Under the pieces are notes generated by a model. The model had not been told where the DNA came from. It saw nothing but the letters and a program-made list of their open reading frames with translations, and searched no databases. From NCBI GenBank assembly GCA_026004795.1, contig BPJV01000009.1:62001-126000 (forward strand): DNA of 64,000 nt. The letters are read 5' to 3'. Of this stretch, positions 17,387-27,411 are shown piece after piece. Every line of letters starts with the position of its first letter. The stretch's first letter is position 1. Both the position numbers and the translations under genes were made by a program. The DNA comes from Pirellulaceae bacterium (GTDB taxonomy: Bacteria; Planctomycetota; Planctomycetia; Pirellulales; Pirellulaceae).

Positions 17387-19639
17387 TTACTTATTTCGGT
17401 ACACTTTCACGTTATCGATGTAGAAATCGGCGTCGGTCGAATTGCCAAACATTCCTGGACTTCCCTGGACGTTTGGCTTCGCATCGGCTGCTTCAATCTG
17501 CCAATCGGCCGGTTCTTCTTCACCCCGTTTCCAGACTTTGCCCCGCAACCATGCCTTGCCATCCTTCAATTCGCTCTGGAACTTCATCCGATACCAGGTG
17601 TTTGCTTCCCATTTGAAGGGAATTGTTTTGGCGAAGCGCAGTTCCAATCGAGGTGTCCACGAGCGAATTTGCAACTGGTCTTTGCCCATCAGGTCCAACG
17701 TATAGCGTTGGTTGATCAAGCCCATATCGGCTCGTCCCCCATGGTCCGGGTTCGCGGTCGAGTAGAAATCGGCCTCGATCGTGTAATCGTGGAATGTGGT
17801 CCAACCCATCCAGCTTTGGCTGCGCGTCCCCAGAGGTATGGTGCTGATCTTGACCAACACGTTTTCGCCATCCACTTCCTTGGGCTGATGGCGGTAGGCC
17901 GCTCCGATCCACGTCACCGGCACTTGCTTGTCTTCGAAATCGAACGACCAAGGGAGATCGGGAATCACGCGTGCGCGGGCCGTGCTCGTTATGTCACCGA
18001 CCTTCGCCGTAATGTACACCGCCCGGTGTTCATCTCCCTCCGGTGCGGTGTACGTTCCGGATGAATCGACCGCTCCACCTCCTTCTACAGAGAATTGAGG
18101 ATCGTCGACGACTTTGAGGAACTGACCTAGCTTATTATAAGCACGCACCTGATACGGGGTGGACTGCCCGGGCCAGAGCATGGCCTCGACCGGAGCCACC
18201 TGGATCCGTGCGATGGTCGTATCGTTTTCCACGGGTGGTTCATAGGTCGTGGGACCAGGCGGCAAAGGATCCGCTTCGGGGATGGTATCCGCCTTACCAA
18301 TGCAAATCATTTTGGTGGTCGTGGTGATGTAAATCTTTCCCCGCGAGATGATGTGCGAGGCCAAAATCTCCTCGCGATTCAGGCGCACGCGTTCCACCTC
18401 TTTGACGCCCTCCTCAGTCGGTTCAAACACCCAGTACATCCCGGTCGATTCGGTGAGGTAGATCTTGCCATCGCCGTAGAGGACCGAGCCGGGGCGACGC
18501 CCGATTTTTTGGGAGTGGAGGATCTTTCCGGTTGCCGTGTCCACCACCAGAAACTTGCCATACAAGTCGACGACGTAGAGGCGACCATCAACCACCACGG
18601 GCTGACCGCCACCGATCTCCTCCGCATCGATTTTCCACAGCAAGTCTTCTTCTTTGATCTCTCCTTCGGTACGTCCGTCGAAGGCGAATATGCCACCGCG
18701 AATGCGTGTGTCCGCCGCACTCTGCTCGTGAAAACCGCCGTAGACGATGTTGTCGACAACAACGGGCGAGGTGAAGATTCCGCGCAGTGAAGCTTCATAC
18801 GACCAGATCGGCTTGCCGGTCCGCGGTTGCATGGCATGGATCTTGCCGTCGCCGGCTCCTACCACGATGGCCATTTGGCCGTTGAAATTGGTCAAAAAGG
18901 GAGTGCTGTAGGTGGTATCCTTCGGCTTTGGCGTGGTGCTGGTCAACCACACCGGTGCCCCAGTTCGTTTATCGAAAGCGATGAACCGGTGGGCAGGAAC
19001 TGCATTTTCGCCCCACTGCGTCGAAACGCCGGAGACGATAACGAGATCCTCAAAGACGATCGGAAAATTGGTGCGCCCCCCATAGGTGCTGAGCATGCCA
19101 TACTCTTCGCTCAGAGGAACGCTCCATTTGACCTCCCCCGTTTCGCCATCAACGCATGCAAACTCACATCCCAGCCCCAGCCAATAAATGTTTCCGGTTT
19201 CTGGATCCGCTACCGGGCTGGACCATCCCACACGTTCCGCGGGGGCATCGGTGAGAAAGATGTTCCGCGAATACTCCCAGATCTTTTCCCCGGTTTCCAT
19301 GTCGGCACAAACCAACCGCTCACCTTCCTCGGTCGTCTCCGGTTTGTACCGCGCTACGAAGTACAGCCGTCCATTGAGGGTGATCGGCGTGCACCGCGTA
19401 CCGTAATCCTCGTTTACCCAAAGCACATTCTCTCCTTTGGGCGACCAGGATACGGGAAGATTCTTTTCGCGAGAGATCCCATTCCCTTCCGGCCCGCGCC
19501 ACTGGTACCAGTCCACTGGATCGGCAGCCCGCAGATGCGGGACCAGCTTCTCACCTCCGACAATTGCCGCCGCCATGACCGCTAGAAAAACAATCCGCCG
19601 GCGACTGACCGCCGAAAACCAACGAGTAGGTTCGGTCAT
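17387..19639 (-). CDS. Secreted PQQ-type beta-propeller protein with C-terminal sandwich domain
   Basis: A 750-residue exported protein. A signal peptide or anchor lies at about 13-35 (RRIVFLAVMAAAIVGGEKL). Residues about 40-470 are beta-propeller blades (GRLYFVARYKP, TGEKIWEYSRN, GKPIWSYEAS). Residues about 500-600 look like a bacterial Ig-like domain (YQVRAYNKLGQF, ending in TARARVIPD), and the last 160 look like a concanavalin-type jelly roll (FEDKQVPVTWIGAAY to YIDNVKVYRNK). Proteins of this shape occur in planctomycete polysaccharide-handling loci, but no hydrolase is adjacent. The ATG at 19639 has AGGA eight bases upstream; two upstream in-frame starts lack support. It is paired with the smaller propeller gene downstream. 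Confidence 0.88.
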   Translation of the reverse strand: MTEPTRWFSAVSRRRIVFLAVMAAAIVGGEKLVPHLRAADPVDWYQWRGPEGNGISREKNLPVSWSPKGENVLWVNEDYGTRCTPITLNGRLYFVARYKPETTEEGERLVCADMETGEKIWEYSRNIFLTDAPAERVGWSSPVADPETGNIYWLGLGCEFACVDGETGEVKWSVPLSEEYGMLSTYGGRTNFPIVFEDLVIVSGVSTQWGENAVPAHRFIAFDKRTGAPVWLTSTTPKPKDTTYSTPFLTNFNGQMAIVVGAGDGKIHAMQPRTGKPIWSYEASLRGIFTSPVVVDNIVYGGFHEQSAADTRIRGGIFAFDGRTEGEIKEEDLLWKIDAEEIGGGQPVVVDGRLYVVDLYGKFLVVDTATGKILHSQKIGRRPGSVLYGDGKIYLTESTGMYWVFEPTEEGVKEVERVRLNREEILASHIISRGKIYITTTTKMICIGKADTIPEADPLPPGPTTYEPPVENDTTIARIQVAPVEAMLWPGQSTPYQVRAYNKLGQFLKVVDDPQFSVEGGGAVDSSGTYTAPEGDEHRAVYITAKVGDITSTARARVIPDLPWSFDFEDKQVPVTWIGAAYRHQPKEVDGENVLVKISTIPLGTRSQSWMGWTTFHDYTIEADFYSTANPDHGGRADMGLINQRYTLDLMGKDQLQIRSWTPRLELRFAKTIPFKWEANTWYRMKFQSELKDGKAWLRGKVWKRGEEEPADWQIEAADAKPNVQGSPGMFGNSTDADFYIDNVKVYRNK

Positions 19640-19858
19640 CACTTGATCCTTTCTTTTACTTTCTTCGTGGTGCATCGACAGGATGGTGGGAGCGCATCCT
19701 GGCATGGTTTACTGGTATACGACCATCCTAAGCGATGGTTCGCTGTTTTGGCCAGCAGGCGAGTTCTGGCAAGGCGGGAAGGGGACGGTGTGGGCGGCAT
19801 CACGGATACCCGGTACCGTATCAGTATTGACCTATTGTAGCTAACGCCGCGCGGGCCG

Positions 19859-21673
19859 TCAGGTTTCGCTCACCGATGCCTTGACGCTGGTGCCAGATAG
19901 CGGGCGACGGTGCGGCGGCTGGGGCTCTTTGGTATGCGGACGCCAATCGACCAGGTGCAATTCTACTTTGCGAAACCCCCGAAACTCATTGATGACCGGA
20001 CGATAGGCGACATCGACCGGGCCGTCGACTTCCAGCAACGCCGGGCCCCACTGCTCGGCAACACCGAATGCCACCGCGCGGATCTGCGTCCCATACTGCT
20101 CCAATCGCAAGGCTAAGTGCTTCCCGCTATCGCCCAACATGGCGGGCTCACCGACGATCGACACGCCGGTCGAGCAGAATAGGGGGCGGGGATTGGCCAT
20201 GCCAAAAGGCCCCATGCGATTGATTTGTTCCACCAACTCCAGGTCGAGTTGCCCCAAAGCGGCTTCCGCGTCGATTCGCAGTTCCGGTACGGTATCCATC
20301 TGCTCCGACATCTCCGCCACCACGTCCAAGAAAGCCGCGCGGAAAGCGTCGACCTGACGGTTGTCGATCTTCAGCCCCGCTGCCGCCTGATGCCCACCGC
20401 AGCTTGCTAAGTACTCCTCACACTGGTGCAGAGCCGCATGGAGATCGATGCCGTTGGGACTGCGTGCCGAACCAATCCCTGGCCGCGTTCCCAGCTTGTC
20501 CATGGCAATCATCACCACAGGGCGATGGTACCGCTCGGCCAACTTCCCAGCCACCACACCGATGACGCCGGGGTGCCAGTCGGGCGAGGCCAAGACGAAC
20601 GCCGGGTCGGTCTCATCGTGCACTTTTTTCAATTGCTGCCCAGCCGCCAACTGGATGCTCCGCTCCAGCTTCCCACGAGTCTCATTCAACTGCATCACGT
20701 AGTTGGCCAGGGCCTCGGCTCGTGTCGGGTCTTCGGTAACCAGCAATTCGACTCCCAAGCGAGCCTGCCCCAGGCGACCGGCCGCGTTCAACCGCGGAGC
20801 CAGGACATAGGCGATATCCTCCGCCTCCAACGCCCGCTTTTCGTTGGCCTTCGTCAACTCCAACAGCTTCTGTACCCCTACTGGAGCCTCGGCGAGCAGG
20901 GTGGCCAGGCCACTGCGCACCAGAATGCGATTCTCGTCGATCAGCGGCACGACGTCGGCCACCGTCCCGATTGCGGCTAGGCCGACGGATTGCATCAGAA
21001 ATCGACGCAGCGGCTCGGTGACACGTAGCGCATCGCAATGCAATTGGCACAGCCGCCAAGCCACCTTCAGCGCCACCCCCGCTCCACACAGACCAGGAAA
21101 CGGATAACCTCCCCCGGGGAGGGCCGGATGGACGATGGCTTCTGCGTCGGGCAAGCGATGGGCAAATTGATGGTGGTCGGTAACCACTAGACTCACCCCT
21201 AATTCCTTGGCTCGCTGGGCCGCCTCCACGCTGGCCACACCACAGTCAACGGTGATGATCAACTGCCGTCCCCGCTCGGCCAACCGCTGCACCGAGTCGA
21301 CATGCAAACCATAGCCTTCTTCGAAGCGGTCGGGGACATAGTACACCACCTTCCCCCCGAGCAATTGAATGCATCGGTACAGAATGGCCGTGCCCGTCAT
21401 GCCATCGGCGTCGTAATCGCCGTAGACCACGATCGATTCGTCATCTCGGATGCCGCGCATAATGCGTTGACAGGCTGCCTCCAAGCCCGGCAATCGCTCG
21501 GGCGGACGTAGATCGCTGAGTCTGGCTTCCAGGAACATCCGCACCGCAGCCGGATGAACCATGCCTCTGGCCGCCAGCAACTGCGCCAACACGGGCGACA
21601 AACCGCAGTTGGTGACCAGTTTCTCAATCTGTGCGCGATCCTGCGCGGCGAATGTCCATCGCCGTTCGATCAT
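19859..21673 (-). CDS. recJ: Single-stranded-DNA exonuclease RecJ
   Basis: A 604-residue 5'-3' exonuclease of the DHH phosphoesterase family, acting in recombination and repair. Motif I is VVYGDYDADGMTGTAIL, the second acidic motif is IITVDCGV, the DHH motif is VVTDHHQFAH, and the DHHA1 domain contains CGGHQAAAGLKI. Length agrees with the family (about 560-600). The ATG at 21673 has GGAGG five bases upstream and is preferred over the ATG at 21697 eight codons earlier. The coding part is ordinary. It stands 220 bases upstream of the PQQ-repeat pair and is likely transcribed alone. Confidence 0.95.
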   Translation of the reverse strand: MIERRWTFAAQDRAQIEKLVTNCGLSPVLAQLLAARGMVHPAAVRMFLEARLSDLRPPERLPGLEAACQRIMRGIRDDESIVVYGDYDADGMTGTAILYRCIQLLGGKVVYYVPDRFEEGYGLHVDSVQRLAERGRQLIITVDCGVASVEAAQRAKELGVSLVVTDHHQFAHRLPDAEAIVHPALPGGGYPFPGLCGAGVALKVAWRLCQLHCDALRVTEPLRRFLMQSVGLAAIGTVADVVPLIDENRILVRSGLATLLAEAPVGVQKLLELTKANEKRALEAEDIAYVLAPRLNAAGRLGQARLGVELLVTEDPTRAEALANYVMQLNETRGKLERSIQLAAGQQLKKVHDETDPAFVLASPDWHPGVIGVVAGKLAERYHRPVVMIAMDKLGTRPGIGSARSPNGIDLHAALHQCEEYLASCGGHQAAAGLKIDNRQVDAFRAAFLDVVAEMSEQMDTVPELRIDAEAALGQLDLELVEQINRMGPFGMANPRPLFCSTGVSIVGEPAMLGDSGKHLALRLEQYGTQIRAVAFGVAEQWGPALLEVDGPVDVAYRPVINEFRGFRKVELHLVDWRPHTKEPQPPHRRPLSGTSVKASVSET

Positions 21674-22143
21674 CCTCGCCTCCATCCTTTCTCCCATCGT
21701 GGGGGACTACGCCGACCGCCGACCGGTCGTCGGTGCGACCTCCCGCGCCATTGTCAGGCCTGGCCGCTCCTGCTCCAAGGGGTGGGTTCACTTTATCATG
21801 CTCCCCCATCCTGCCGACTCTCCAGCCGTGAAACTCGGAAACGTTCGTAGTGTGATGTCTGGTTCTCCAGAGGCGACTGCTCGACCTACGGTTTTCCAAC
21901 GATACGGTTTCCCTGGCCCAGTCTATCCGCGCATGGCTCAGCGCTCTCTTACCGCGCTCTGGTTCCCAGAGAGCCACTGGGACTACCCCGCAGTCGGACA
22001 CTCCGCGGTACCGCCGGCTGGCGAACCTGCACCGCAGGCCAATTCCAGGCTGCCGCTGTGGCGGTGAAAATCGACTTGGGGACCATCCCTGCGGCCGGTG
22101 ATGCCGCCGGCACCTCCTTGTCGCCTGCCACTGGTTTGGCGAC
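21674..22143. other. Intergenic stretch between recJ and the amidoligase cluster
   Basis: These 470 bases lie beyond the last gene of the leftward amidoligase cluster and before recJ. A GTCGCC/GGCGAC inverted repeat near 22120-22143 could be a weak hairpin after the cluster, but it lacks a T-run. I see no supported gene. Confidence 0.45.
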
Positions 22144-22854
22144 TCAAGAACCAGCTGGCCAGCGCGAGAACGCCGCCGCAAAGGTCGCCGCCAGATCGTG
22201 CGTCAGGCCGCGCCATTGGCTCTTGTCGGCCGCCAACCACCCCTGGTTGACTTCCAGTTCGATGCCTGCGTAGCGTTCACCAAACTGTTTCCTCAGCGCA
22301 CTGGTCAGACCATCGGCACGGCCAAGGTACGGATAATTGCATCGCACTATCAGATCCGGTCGACATTGAGCAAGTGTCTGTTTCCACAGCCGGCAAAACG
22401 CTTTCTCCCCTCGACACCGCGGATCATACAGCAGTCCGATATCCGCTCGCCGCACCCGGCCGTGCAATTGGGGCGTAAAGGTGTGCACGGACAAGTGGAG
22501 GACGCGTGCCCGCCCCTTGATCTGTTCCTCGACCCAACGTGTCACACGCTCTCGGTGTGGACGGTAGTAATGTTCGATGATCCACTTCCGCTCCTCACGG
22601 TCGACTGCGCGCATGAATTCAGAAAACAGATGAGGATGATGCAGGGATCGGTTCGCCTCCACAAGCAGGCGGCTGACGGTGGTATAGAACAGCGGCACCC
22701 GCAGTCGCCGCTGCATGGTGCGTGCGATCAGCAGCGCACCGGGATCCCAGCCACGATGGCTCGCTAGCACCTCCTCCACCCCAGCGAATAGGCTGCGGTA
22801 GCGAGCGGGGATGCGATTGCCTGCATGTTCACAAGTCAACAGCACGCACCACAC
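22144..22854 (-). CDS. N-formylglutamate amidohydrolase-family protein
   Basis: A 236-residue zinc-dependent hydrolase of the N-formylglutamate amidohydrolase family. The family start LLTCEHAGNRIPARY, the arginine-rich helix VEANRSLHHP, the histidine motif HLSVHTFTPQL and the C-terminal GIELEVNQGW are all present. In histidine breakdown the family cleaves N-formyl-glutamate; here no hut gene is near. It is the last gene of a leftward set with a GCS2-type ligase, an ATP-grasp ligase, a GNAT-nitrilase and a C39-like peptidase, so it probably trims or hydrolyses an amide made by those ligases. It starts four bases after the GCS2 gene ends. Confidence 0.88.
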   Translation of the reverse strand: MWCVLLTCEHAGNRIPARYRSLFAGVEEVLASHRGWDPGALLIARTMQRRLRVPLFYTTVSRLLVEANRSLHHPHLFSEFMRAVDREERKWIIEHYYRPHRERVTRWVEEQIKGRARVLHLSVHTFTPQLHGRVRRADIGLLYDPRCRGEKAFCRLWKQTLAQCRPDLIVRCNYPYLGRADGLTSALRKQFGERYAGIELEVNQGWLAADKSQWRGLTHDLAATFAAAFSRWPAGS

Positions 22855-22857
22855 GTT

Positions 22858-24075
22858 TTACGCCCCATCGAATGGACACCCCTCGGCTAGACAATCGCAT
22901 AGCTGGCCGTACAGAGTGCGCAGTGTGTGTTGCCCGCCTGCCAGCGAGTTGACGATCCGCCGGGCCAACGGACCTCGGTCCAGGATCAACCGCATGGCCG
23001 GACTGTGCAACGCTTGAGCATCAACCTGCTCGAGCATCCAGTGCCACAGCTCCCCGGCCGTCACACGCGGCTGGGGGTAACCAAACTGGCGAAGCAACGT
23101 CGGTTCCGCAATGATCGCTGCCTCGGCATCCCGAAGCGTCCCTTGAAGAACGTCCGCCAGCGGCTCGATGCCGACCTCCTGCTGGTCTTCCCATGCAGTC
23201 CAATGTTCATTGACAAGGGCGCGCAGAATAGCCACCACCGCTTGGCAGATCGCCACGTCGGCAGCAGGACACTCTTGCACATCCAACACGCGGATTTCGA
23301 TCGTATCGCGGTCGAAGCGGGCAATGGCACCGCGGGCGTTCAACCACTCCTGCTGTAGGATGCCCTGGGGATCGTAGGGAGCGATATCGCGGTACATCGG
23401 CTCGAGAATCCGTTGTTCGTAATCTCGACGAGTAAACACCGGCTCGGGAATCACGGTCCCGGTAACCGAGGGAACGCGCCGCGCATTGTGACGGTACACC
23501 TCCAAACGATGGTCCAGGCGACCGGAGAACTGGCCCGCGACGAAGGGCGAACTAGCAGCCAACGCTGGCAGGAGCGGCAGCAGCAGGCGAATGGCAGCAT
23601 GCAGTCGTCCGAATTCCTCGTCATCAGCAAACGGCAAATTCAGATGCGCGCTTTGCAGGTTTGCCCACCCGTGGCCACGGCAATCGAAGATGCGATCGAA
23701 TGCCTGGTACACTGGATTGTAATCGCGCGGCCACAGTTGCATCTCCTGATCCGGATCCATCCACGGATGCATGGCTGTGGGCATCAACCTGGCACCGTGA
23801 CGAGCCAGTCGGGCATTGATTTGTTCCACCTGTTGCTGAAAAAGGCGATCCAAACCTTCCAGAGAAGCGGCCGGTCCATTGGTTTTCAATTCGATGACAT
23901 GCAAGACCAACTCGTTGGACCAAGCTGCTTCCCCCTGCTCGACTTCCGATACTGGGCTTCCGTGGAGATCGACCAAGAGGCGGTCGGCGATCGGTCGGAC
24001 GTCGAGCGTGGTCGCGTCGACGATCATGTACTCCAACTCCACCCCGAAGGCTTCGAACAAATGCAATGCCGTCAC
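22858..24075 (-). CDS. GCS2-family carboxylate-amine ligase
   Basis: A 405-residue member of the glutamate-cysteine ligase 2 (YbdK/EgtA-like) superfamily, which joins a carboxylate to an amine using ATP. The family start FEAFGVELEYMIVD, the acidic motif ELVLHVIELKTNGP, MPTAMHPWMDP, HLNLPFADDEEF and IEIRVLDVQECPAADVA are visible. I chose the GTG at 24075, which overlaps the stop of the ATP-grasp gene (GTGA), because the longer frame to 24165 runs inside that gene. Overlap with the ligase before it and four-base spacing to the hydrolase after it indicate tight co-expression. The substrate is unknown; a true glutathione role is unlikely without gshB nearby. Confidence 0.87.
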   Translation of the reverse strand: MTALHLFEAFGVELEYMIVDATTLDVRPIADRLLVDLHGSPVSEVEQGEAAWSNELVLHVIELKTNGPAASLEGLDRLFQQQVEQINARLARHGARLMPTAMHPWMDPDQEMQLWPRDYNPVYQAFDRIFDCRGHGWANLQSAHLNLPFADDEEFGRLHAAIRLLLPLLPALAASSPFVAGQFSGRLDHRLEVYRHNARRVPSVTGTVIPEPVFTRRDYEQRILEPMYRDIAPYDPQGILQQEWLNARGAIARFDRDTIEIRVLDVQECPAADVAICQAVVAILRALVNEHWTAWEDQQEVGIEPLADVLQGTLRDAEAAIIAEPTLLRQFGYPQPRVTAGELWHWMLEQVDAQALHSPAMRLILDRGPLARRIVNSLAGGQHTLRTLYGQLCDCLAEGCPFDGA

Positions 24076-25532
24076 GCTACGCCCGCCTTTCGTTGCTCGA
24101 TTCTTTTCAAAAAGACGCTCATGATGCGACGGTACAGCTCGTCTTTGAGGATGGCGTCCTCGCATCCGTGGTCGATATTCGGGTTGTCATTGACTTCGAT
24201 GACATAAAACCTTCCATCGGACTCTTTGACGTCGACGCCGTACAGGCCATCGCCAATGAGGTTGGCAGCCTTCAAGGCGGCCTGGACCGCACGACGTGGT
24301 GCCAGTTCGATGGGCACCGTTTCCGATTTTCCGTAGCGAGCGTGTCCATCGCGTCCTTGGTGAATGATTTGCCAATGGCCGCGCGCCATGTAGTAGCGGC
24401 AGGCATACAACGGGGTGCGGTCGATGATGCCGATCCGCCAGTCGAACGTCGTGGGCAGAAACTCCTGGGCCACGACCAGCTCGGATTGCGAGAAGAATTC
24501 ACTCAGCCGCTGATGCAGCTCCTCTTCGCTTTCTACCTTAACCACGCCGGCAGAAAACGAGCTGTCCGGTTTCTTCAGCACGCAGGGAAATCCTAGTTCA
24601 CTGCCGACGGCGGCCGCATTGCCTTGATGAACCACGATGGTGCGCGGCATCGGCACTTTGTGCCGTGAGAGGAGCTCCGCCAGATACACTTTATTGGTGC
24701 ACCGCACGATCGATTGAGGGTCGTCGATGACCACCAATCCCTCTCCAGCCGCTCGTCGCGAGAACCGATAGGTGTATTGGTCGACGTAGGTCGTATCCCG
24801 GATGAACAGGGCATCAAACTCGGCCAAGCGGCCATAATCGTCGCGGGTGATCAATTGGGTGTCGATTCCCAGGCTGGCCGCCGCTTTGATGAAACGTTTA
24901 ATTGCCCCTGGGTCCGATGGGGGCTGGGGATCGGCCGGATTGTGCAAGATGGCCAGATCGAAACGAGCGCGACTTCGCTGCTTCACGCCATTGCGTCGCC
25001 CAGCGAAGTATTGCTGCGCGGCTTCCATGAGGAAGGGCCAATGGGATTCAGGGACCTCTTTCGCCGCGATGGTGGTAATGTGCTTCAACTGCCATCCGTG
25101 CTCCTGGCGTACAAAGCTGGCGCGCAACAATGGCGAGGGAAACTGATTGAACAAATGCAGGGCCAGCCGCTGGTAGCGGTGCGCCATGTTGCGACCGAAG
25201 TAGATGCTCAACACAAACTTGTCCGACTTGATCGGTTGCAGACTGTGACCGATCAGCTCATCCAACTCGCTGGACACCAGCCGCACGATGGCTTGTGTCT
25301 TGATGTCTTGCAACGTGGAGATGCTGGGCAAGGGCTTGTGGCCCCGCGCCTCGGCCAGCAAGGAGACGTAGTACCCGATGCTTTGATAACGGTAGCTGCG
25401 ACACAAATTGAAGACTTTTGCGCCACGCAGCTCGGAGTAGCTCGGATCGGTCAAATAAGTGCGCGCATCCACGATGGACACGTTCTCAAATTCCGCCGGC
25501 CAGTCCTTGGGGCGGTTCGTGACGATAAGCAT
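24072..25532 (-). CDS. RimK-like ATP-grasp ligase with RLAN-type N-terminal domain
   Basis: A 486-residue ligase. The first 190 residues (LIVTNRPKDWPAEFENV, then VFNLCRSYRYQSIGYYVSLL) resemble the RLAN domain found in front of some RimK-type ATP-grasp proteins. The ATP-grasp domain (about 215-475) has FPCVLKKPDSSFSAGVVKV, the acidic VAQEFLPTTFDWRIGII and the metal site VIEVNDNPNIDHG. RimK relatives add amino acids to protein C-termini or make short peptides by acyl-phosphate chemistry. I took the ATG at 25532; the frame continues to 25718 but the extra part looks non-coding and overlaps the upstream gene. Two different amidoligases side by side suggest stepwise amide synthesis. Confidence 0.88.
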   Translation of the reverse strand: MLIVTNRPKDWPAEFENVSIVDARTYLTDPSYSELRGAKVFNLCRSYRYQSIGYYVSLLAEARGHKPLPSISTLQDIKTQAIVRLVSSELDELIGHSLQPIKSDKFVLSIYFGRNMAHRYQRLALHLFNQFPSPLLRASFVRQEHGWQLKHITTIAAKEVPESHWPFLMEAAQQYFAGRRNGVKQRSRARFDLAILHNPADPQPPSDPGAIKRFIKAAASLGIDTQLITRDDYGRLAEFDALFIRDTTYVDQYTYRFSRRAAGEGLVVIDDPQSIVRCTNKVYLAELLSRHKVPMPRTIVVHQGNAAAVGSELGFPCVLKKPDSSFSAGVVKVESEEELHQRLSEFFSQSELVVAQEFLPTTFDWRIGIIDRTPLYACRYYMARGHWQIIHQGRDGHARYGKSETVPIELAPRRAVQAALKAANLIGDGLYGVDVKESDGRFYVIEVNDNPNIDHGCEDAILKDELYRRIMSVFLKRIEQRKAGVA

Positions 25533-25677
25533 CGACACCGAAGGGCACTCCGTCGTAATCTGCTGTGATGACCACGCTGGTCGATCGGTCCGCGTCCACC
25601 TAGACGCGGGTTCGCCAGGGAAGATTGCCTCCGCATGGAAGGAACCCCGGTTCCTCGCCCGGCGGCGATTGGCTCCC

Positions 25678-27237
25678 TTAAATCTCCAACTTCTTGCCGT
25701 CCTCGTGATAGACGACACGGTACAAGTCGCGGCGTCGATCGTTCCAATTCTGGACCGTCCCCCGCTCGCGATGTCGCCGCAACTGCTCGAAATCCAGATC
25801 GTGAATGATCACCGTTTCCACGTTTGGGTTGCATTCGGCCGCCACGGCATCCCGAGCGAATTCCGCATCCGCCGGCGTGAAAATCCCCGATTGGGCGTAA
25901 TGGATGTCGGCATTCTCGACGAAGGGCAAGTTGCCCGTACATCCCGAAATGGCCACATACAGGTGATTTTCAATGCATCGAGCCTGAGCGCAGTGGCGCA
26001 CTCGCAAGTACCCATGCCGCGTATCGGTATTGAAGGGAACAAAGATGATCTGCGCCCCTTTTTGCGCGGCGATGCGCGACAGCTCGGGAAACTCGATGTC
26101 GTAGCAGACTTGAATCCCCACCACACCACAGTCGGTATCGAACACCTCGACCCGGTCACCGGGCGTCACTCCCCACCAACGGCGCTCGCTCGGCGTGATG
26201 TGAATCTTATCCTGTTTGCCAATCGAGCCATCGCGGCGAAAGAGATACGAGGTGTTGTACAACTTGTCACGCTCGACGACGAACTGCGATCCGCCGATCA
26301 CATTGACGTCGTACTTGACGGCCATCTCAGTGAACAAATCAAGGTACTGAGGCGTGAACTCGGCCAGTTGCCGTGCTGCCAAACCGGGACGGGTCGCTTG
26401 CACGCAGGAGAGCAGTTGCGTGGTGAACAGTTCGGGAAAGAGCACGAAGTCGCACTTGTAGTCGGAGGCGACATCGAGGAAGAATTCGCACTGTTGGGCG
26501 AATTCGTCGAAGCTCTTCACCGCCCGCATTTCATACTGCACCACGCACACGCGAATCGGTTCGACGACGTGATGGAAGCGACGCTTGGCACCGCGAATGT
26601 AATCCAAATTGGTCCATTCCAGGTAGGTCGCGTACCCGCACGATGCGGTGTCCGACGGCAGGTAGTTGGGAATCAACCCCCGTACTGAGAAACCATTGGC
26701 CAGTTGGGCGGTGAGCACCGGATCGTAGATCGATTTGTCCACCACCCGCTCGATGTACTCCCGGGCAGACATCTTATCCGCATACTCGTGATAACCTGGA
26801 ATGCGCCCCGCAATGATGATTCTGGCCAAGTTCCGTTCGCGACACAGCTCCTTGCGCGCATCGTACAGCCGTCGCGACAACTTCATTCCACGGAACTCCG
26901 GATCGACCATGATCTCGATTCCGTAGAGCGTGTCTCCCTTCGGCTTATGGTTGCGAATAAATCCATTGTCGGCGACCGCCTTCCAGTTGTGCCATTCCAG
27001 CGACGGGTCGTACTCCAAGATAAGACTCGAGGAAGACGCGGCCAATTTTCCGTCAATTTCGATGCAAATCTGCCCCTCGGGAAAAATCTCCAACTGGCTG
27101 GCGATCTGCTCGCGAGTCCAGGTCGGCATGCCAGGAAAGCACTTTTTCTGCATCTCGACAAGATCGTCGAAATCGTCCATCGTCAACTGACGAACGACGA
27201 TCTTCCACTCGAATTCTTTCAAATCCAACGGTTCCAT
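25678..27237 (-). CDS. Fused GNAT acetyltransferase - nitrilase-family amidohydrolase
   Basis: A 519-residue two-domain protein. Residues about 10-215 form a GNAT acyltransferase with acyl-CoA loop [20 protein letters not shown] (110-129). Residues about 225-505 form a carbon-nitrogen hydrolase with a complete triad: E269 (FVLFPELF), K344 ([11 protein letters not shown]) and C378 ([10 protein letters not shown]). Nitrilases of this class cleave or transfer amides. The fusion is widespread and usually unassigned. Here it precedes the ATP-grasp ligase by 145 bases on the same strand, and a peptidase gene lies 174 bases upstream. It could remove an acyl or amide group from a product of the two ligases; that is inference. 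Confidence 0.9.
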   Translation of the reverse strand: MEPLDLKEFEWKIVVRQLTMDDFDDLVEMQKKCFPGMPTWTREQIASQLEIFPEGQICIEIDGKLAASSSSLILEYDPSLEWHNWKAVADNGFIRNHKPKGDTLYGIEIMVDPEFRGMKLSRRLYDARKELCRERNLARIIIAGRIPGYHEYADKMSAREYIERVVDKSIYDPVLTAQLANGFSVRGLIPNYLPSDTASCGYATYLEWTNLDYIRGAKRRFHHVVEPIRVCVVQYEMRAVKSFDEFAQQCEFFLDVASDYKCDFVLFPELFTTQLLSCVQATRPGLAARQLAEFTPQYLDLFTEMAVKYDVNVIGGSQFVVERDKLYNTSYLFRRDGSIGKQDKIHITPSERRWWGVTPGDRVEVFDTDCGVVGIQVCYDIEFPELSRIAAQKGAQIIFVPFNTDTRHGYLRVRHCAQARCIENHLYVAISGCTGNLPFVENADIHYAQSGIFTPADAEFARDAVAAECNPNVETVIIHDLDFEQLRRHRERGTVQNWNDRRRDLYRVVYHEDGKKLEI

Positions 27238-27333
27238 CCAACAGTCCTTGGTGGGAATAATTTTAATCGTTGATGTCGCCGTGTCGGTCGACCCGGCCGG
27301 GAGAGCGAGCGCCTTTCCGTTCCAGGCGCAATT

Positions 27334-27402
27334 CTATGCAGGCAGCAGAACTTGGTGGAGGTGCGACGCTTCGATTTCTTCTCCGGCTTTCTCTTTTCCC
27401 AT
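27334..27402 (-). CDS. Possible 22-residue peptide between the peptidase and the GNAT-nitrilase
   Basis: An ATG nine bases after the C39-like peptidase stop opens a 22-codon frame (MGKEKAGEEIEASHLHQVLLPA). GAAGG lies six bases before it, a plausible ribosome site. The first half is Glu/Lys-rich, the second half neutral. A different frame from a GTG at 27422 would give a 67-residue Arg/Lys-rich protein ([16 protein letters not shown]) overlapping the start of the GNAT-nitrilase; it has no visible ribosome site. Either could be an overlooked substrate of the amidoligases, or both could be chance. Codon evidence is too short to decide. Confidence 0.25.
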   Translation of the reverse strand: MGKEKAGEEIEASHLHQVLLPA

Positions 27403-27411
27403 GGAGCACCT

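Noticed and set aside
15714-19639. True PQQ-dependent alcohol dehydrogenases
   Set aside because: Only the propeller repeats are visible; the vicinal-cysteine and metal or quinone-binding motifs of active quinoprotein dehydrogenases were not found.
21561-22067. Open frame of 168 codons between recJ and the amidoligase cluster
   Set aside because: It starts antisense to recJ and shows no domain, no ribosome site and no codon bias like that of the neighbours.
25459-26688. Open frame of 409 codons on the plus strand opposite the GNAT-nitrilase gene
   Set aside because: The minus-strand protein has full GNAT and nitrilase motifs; the opposite frame has none.
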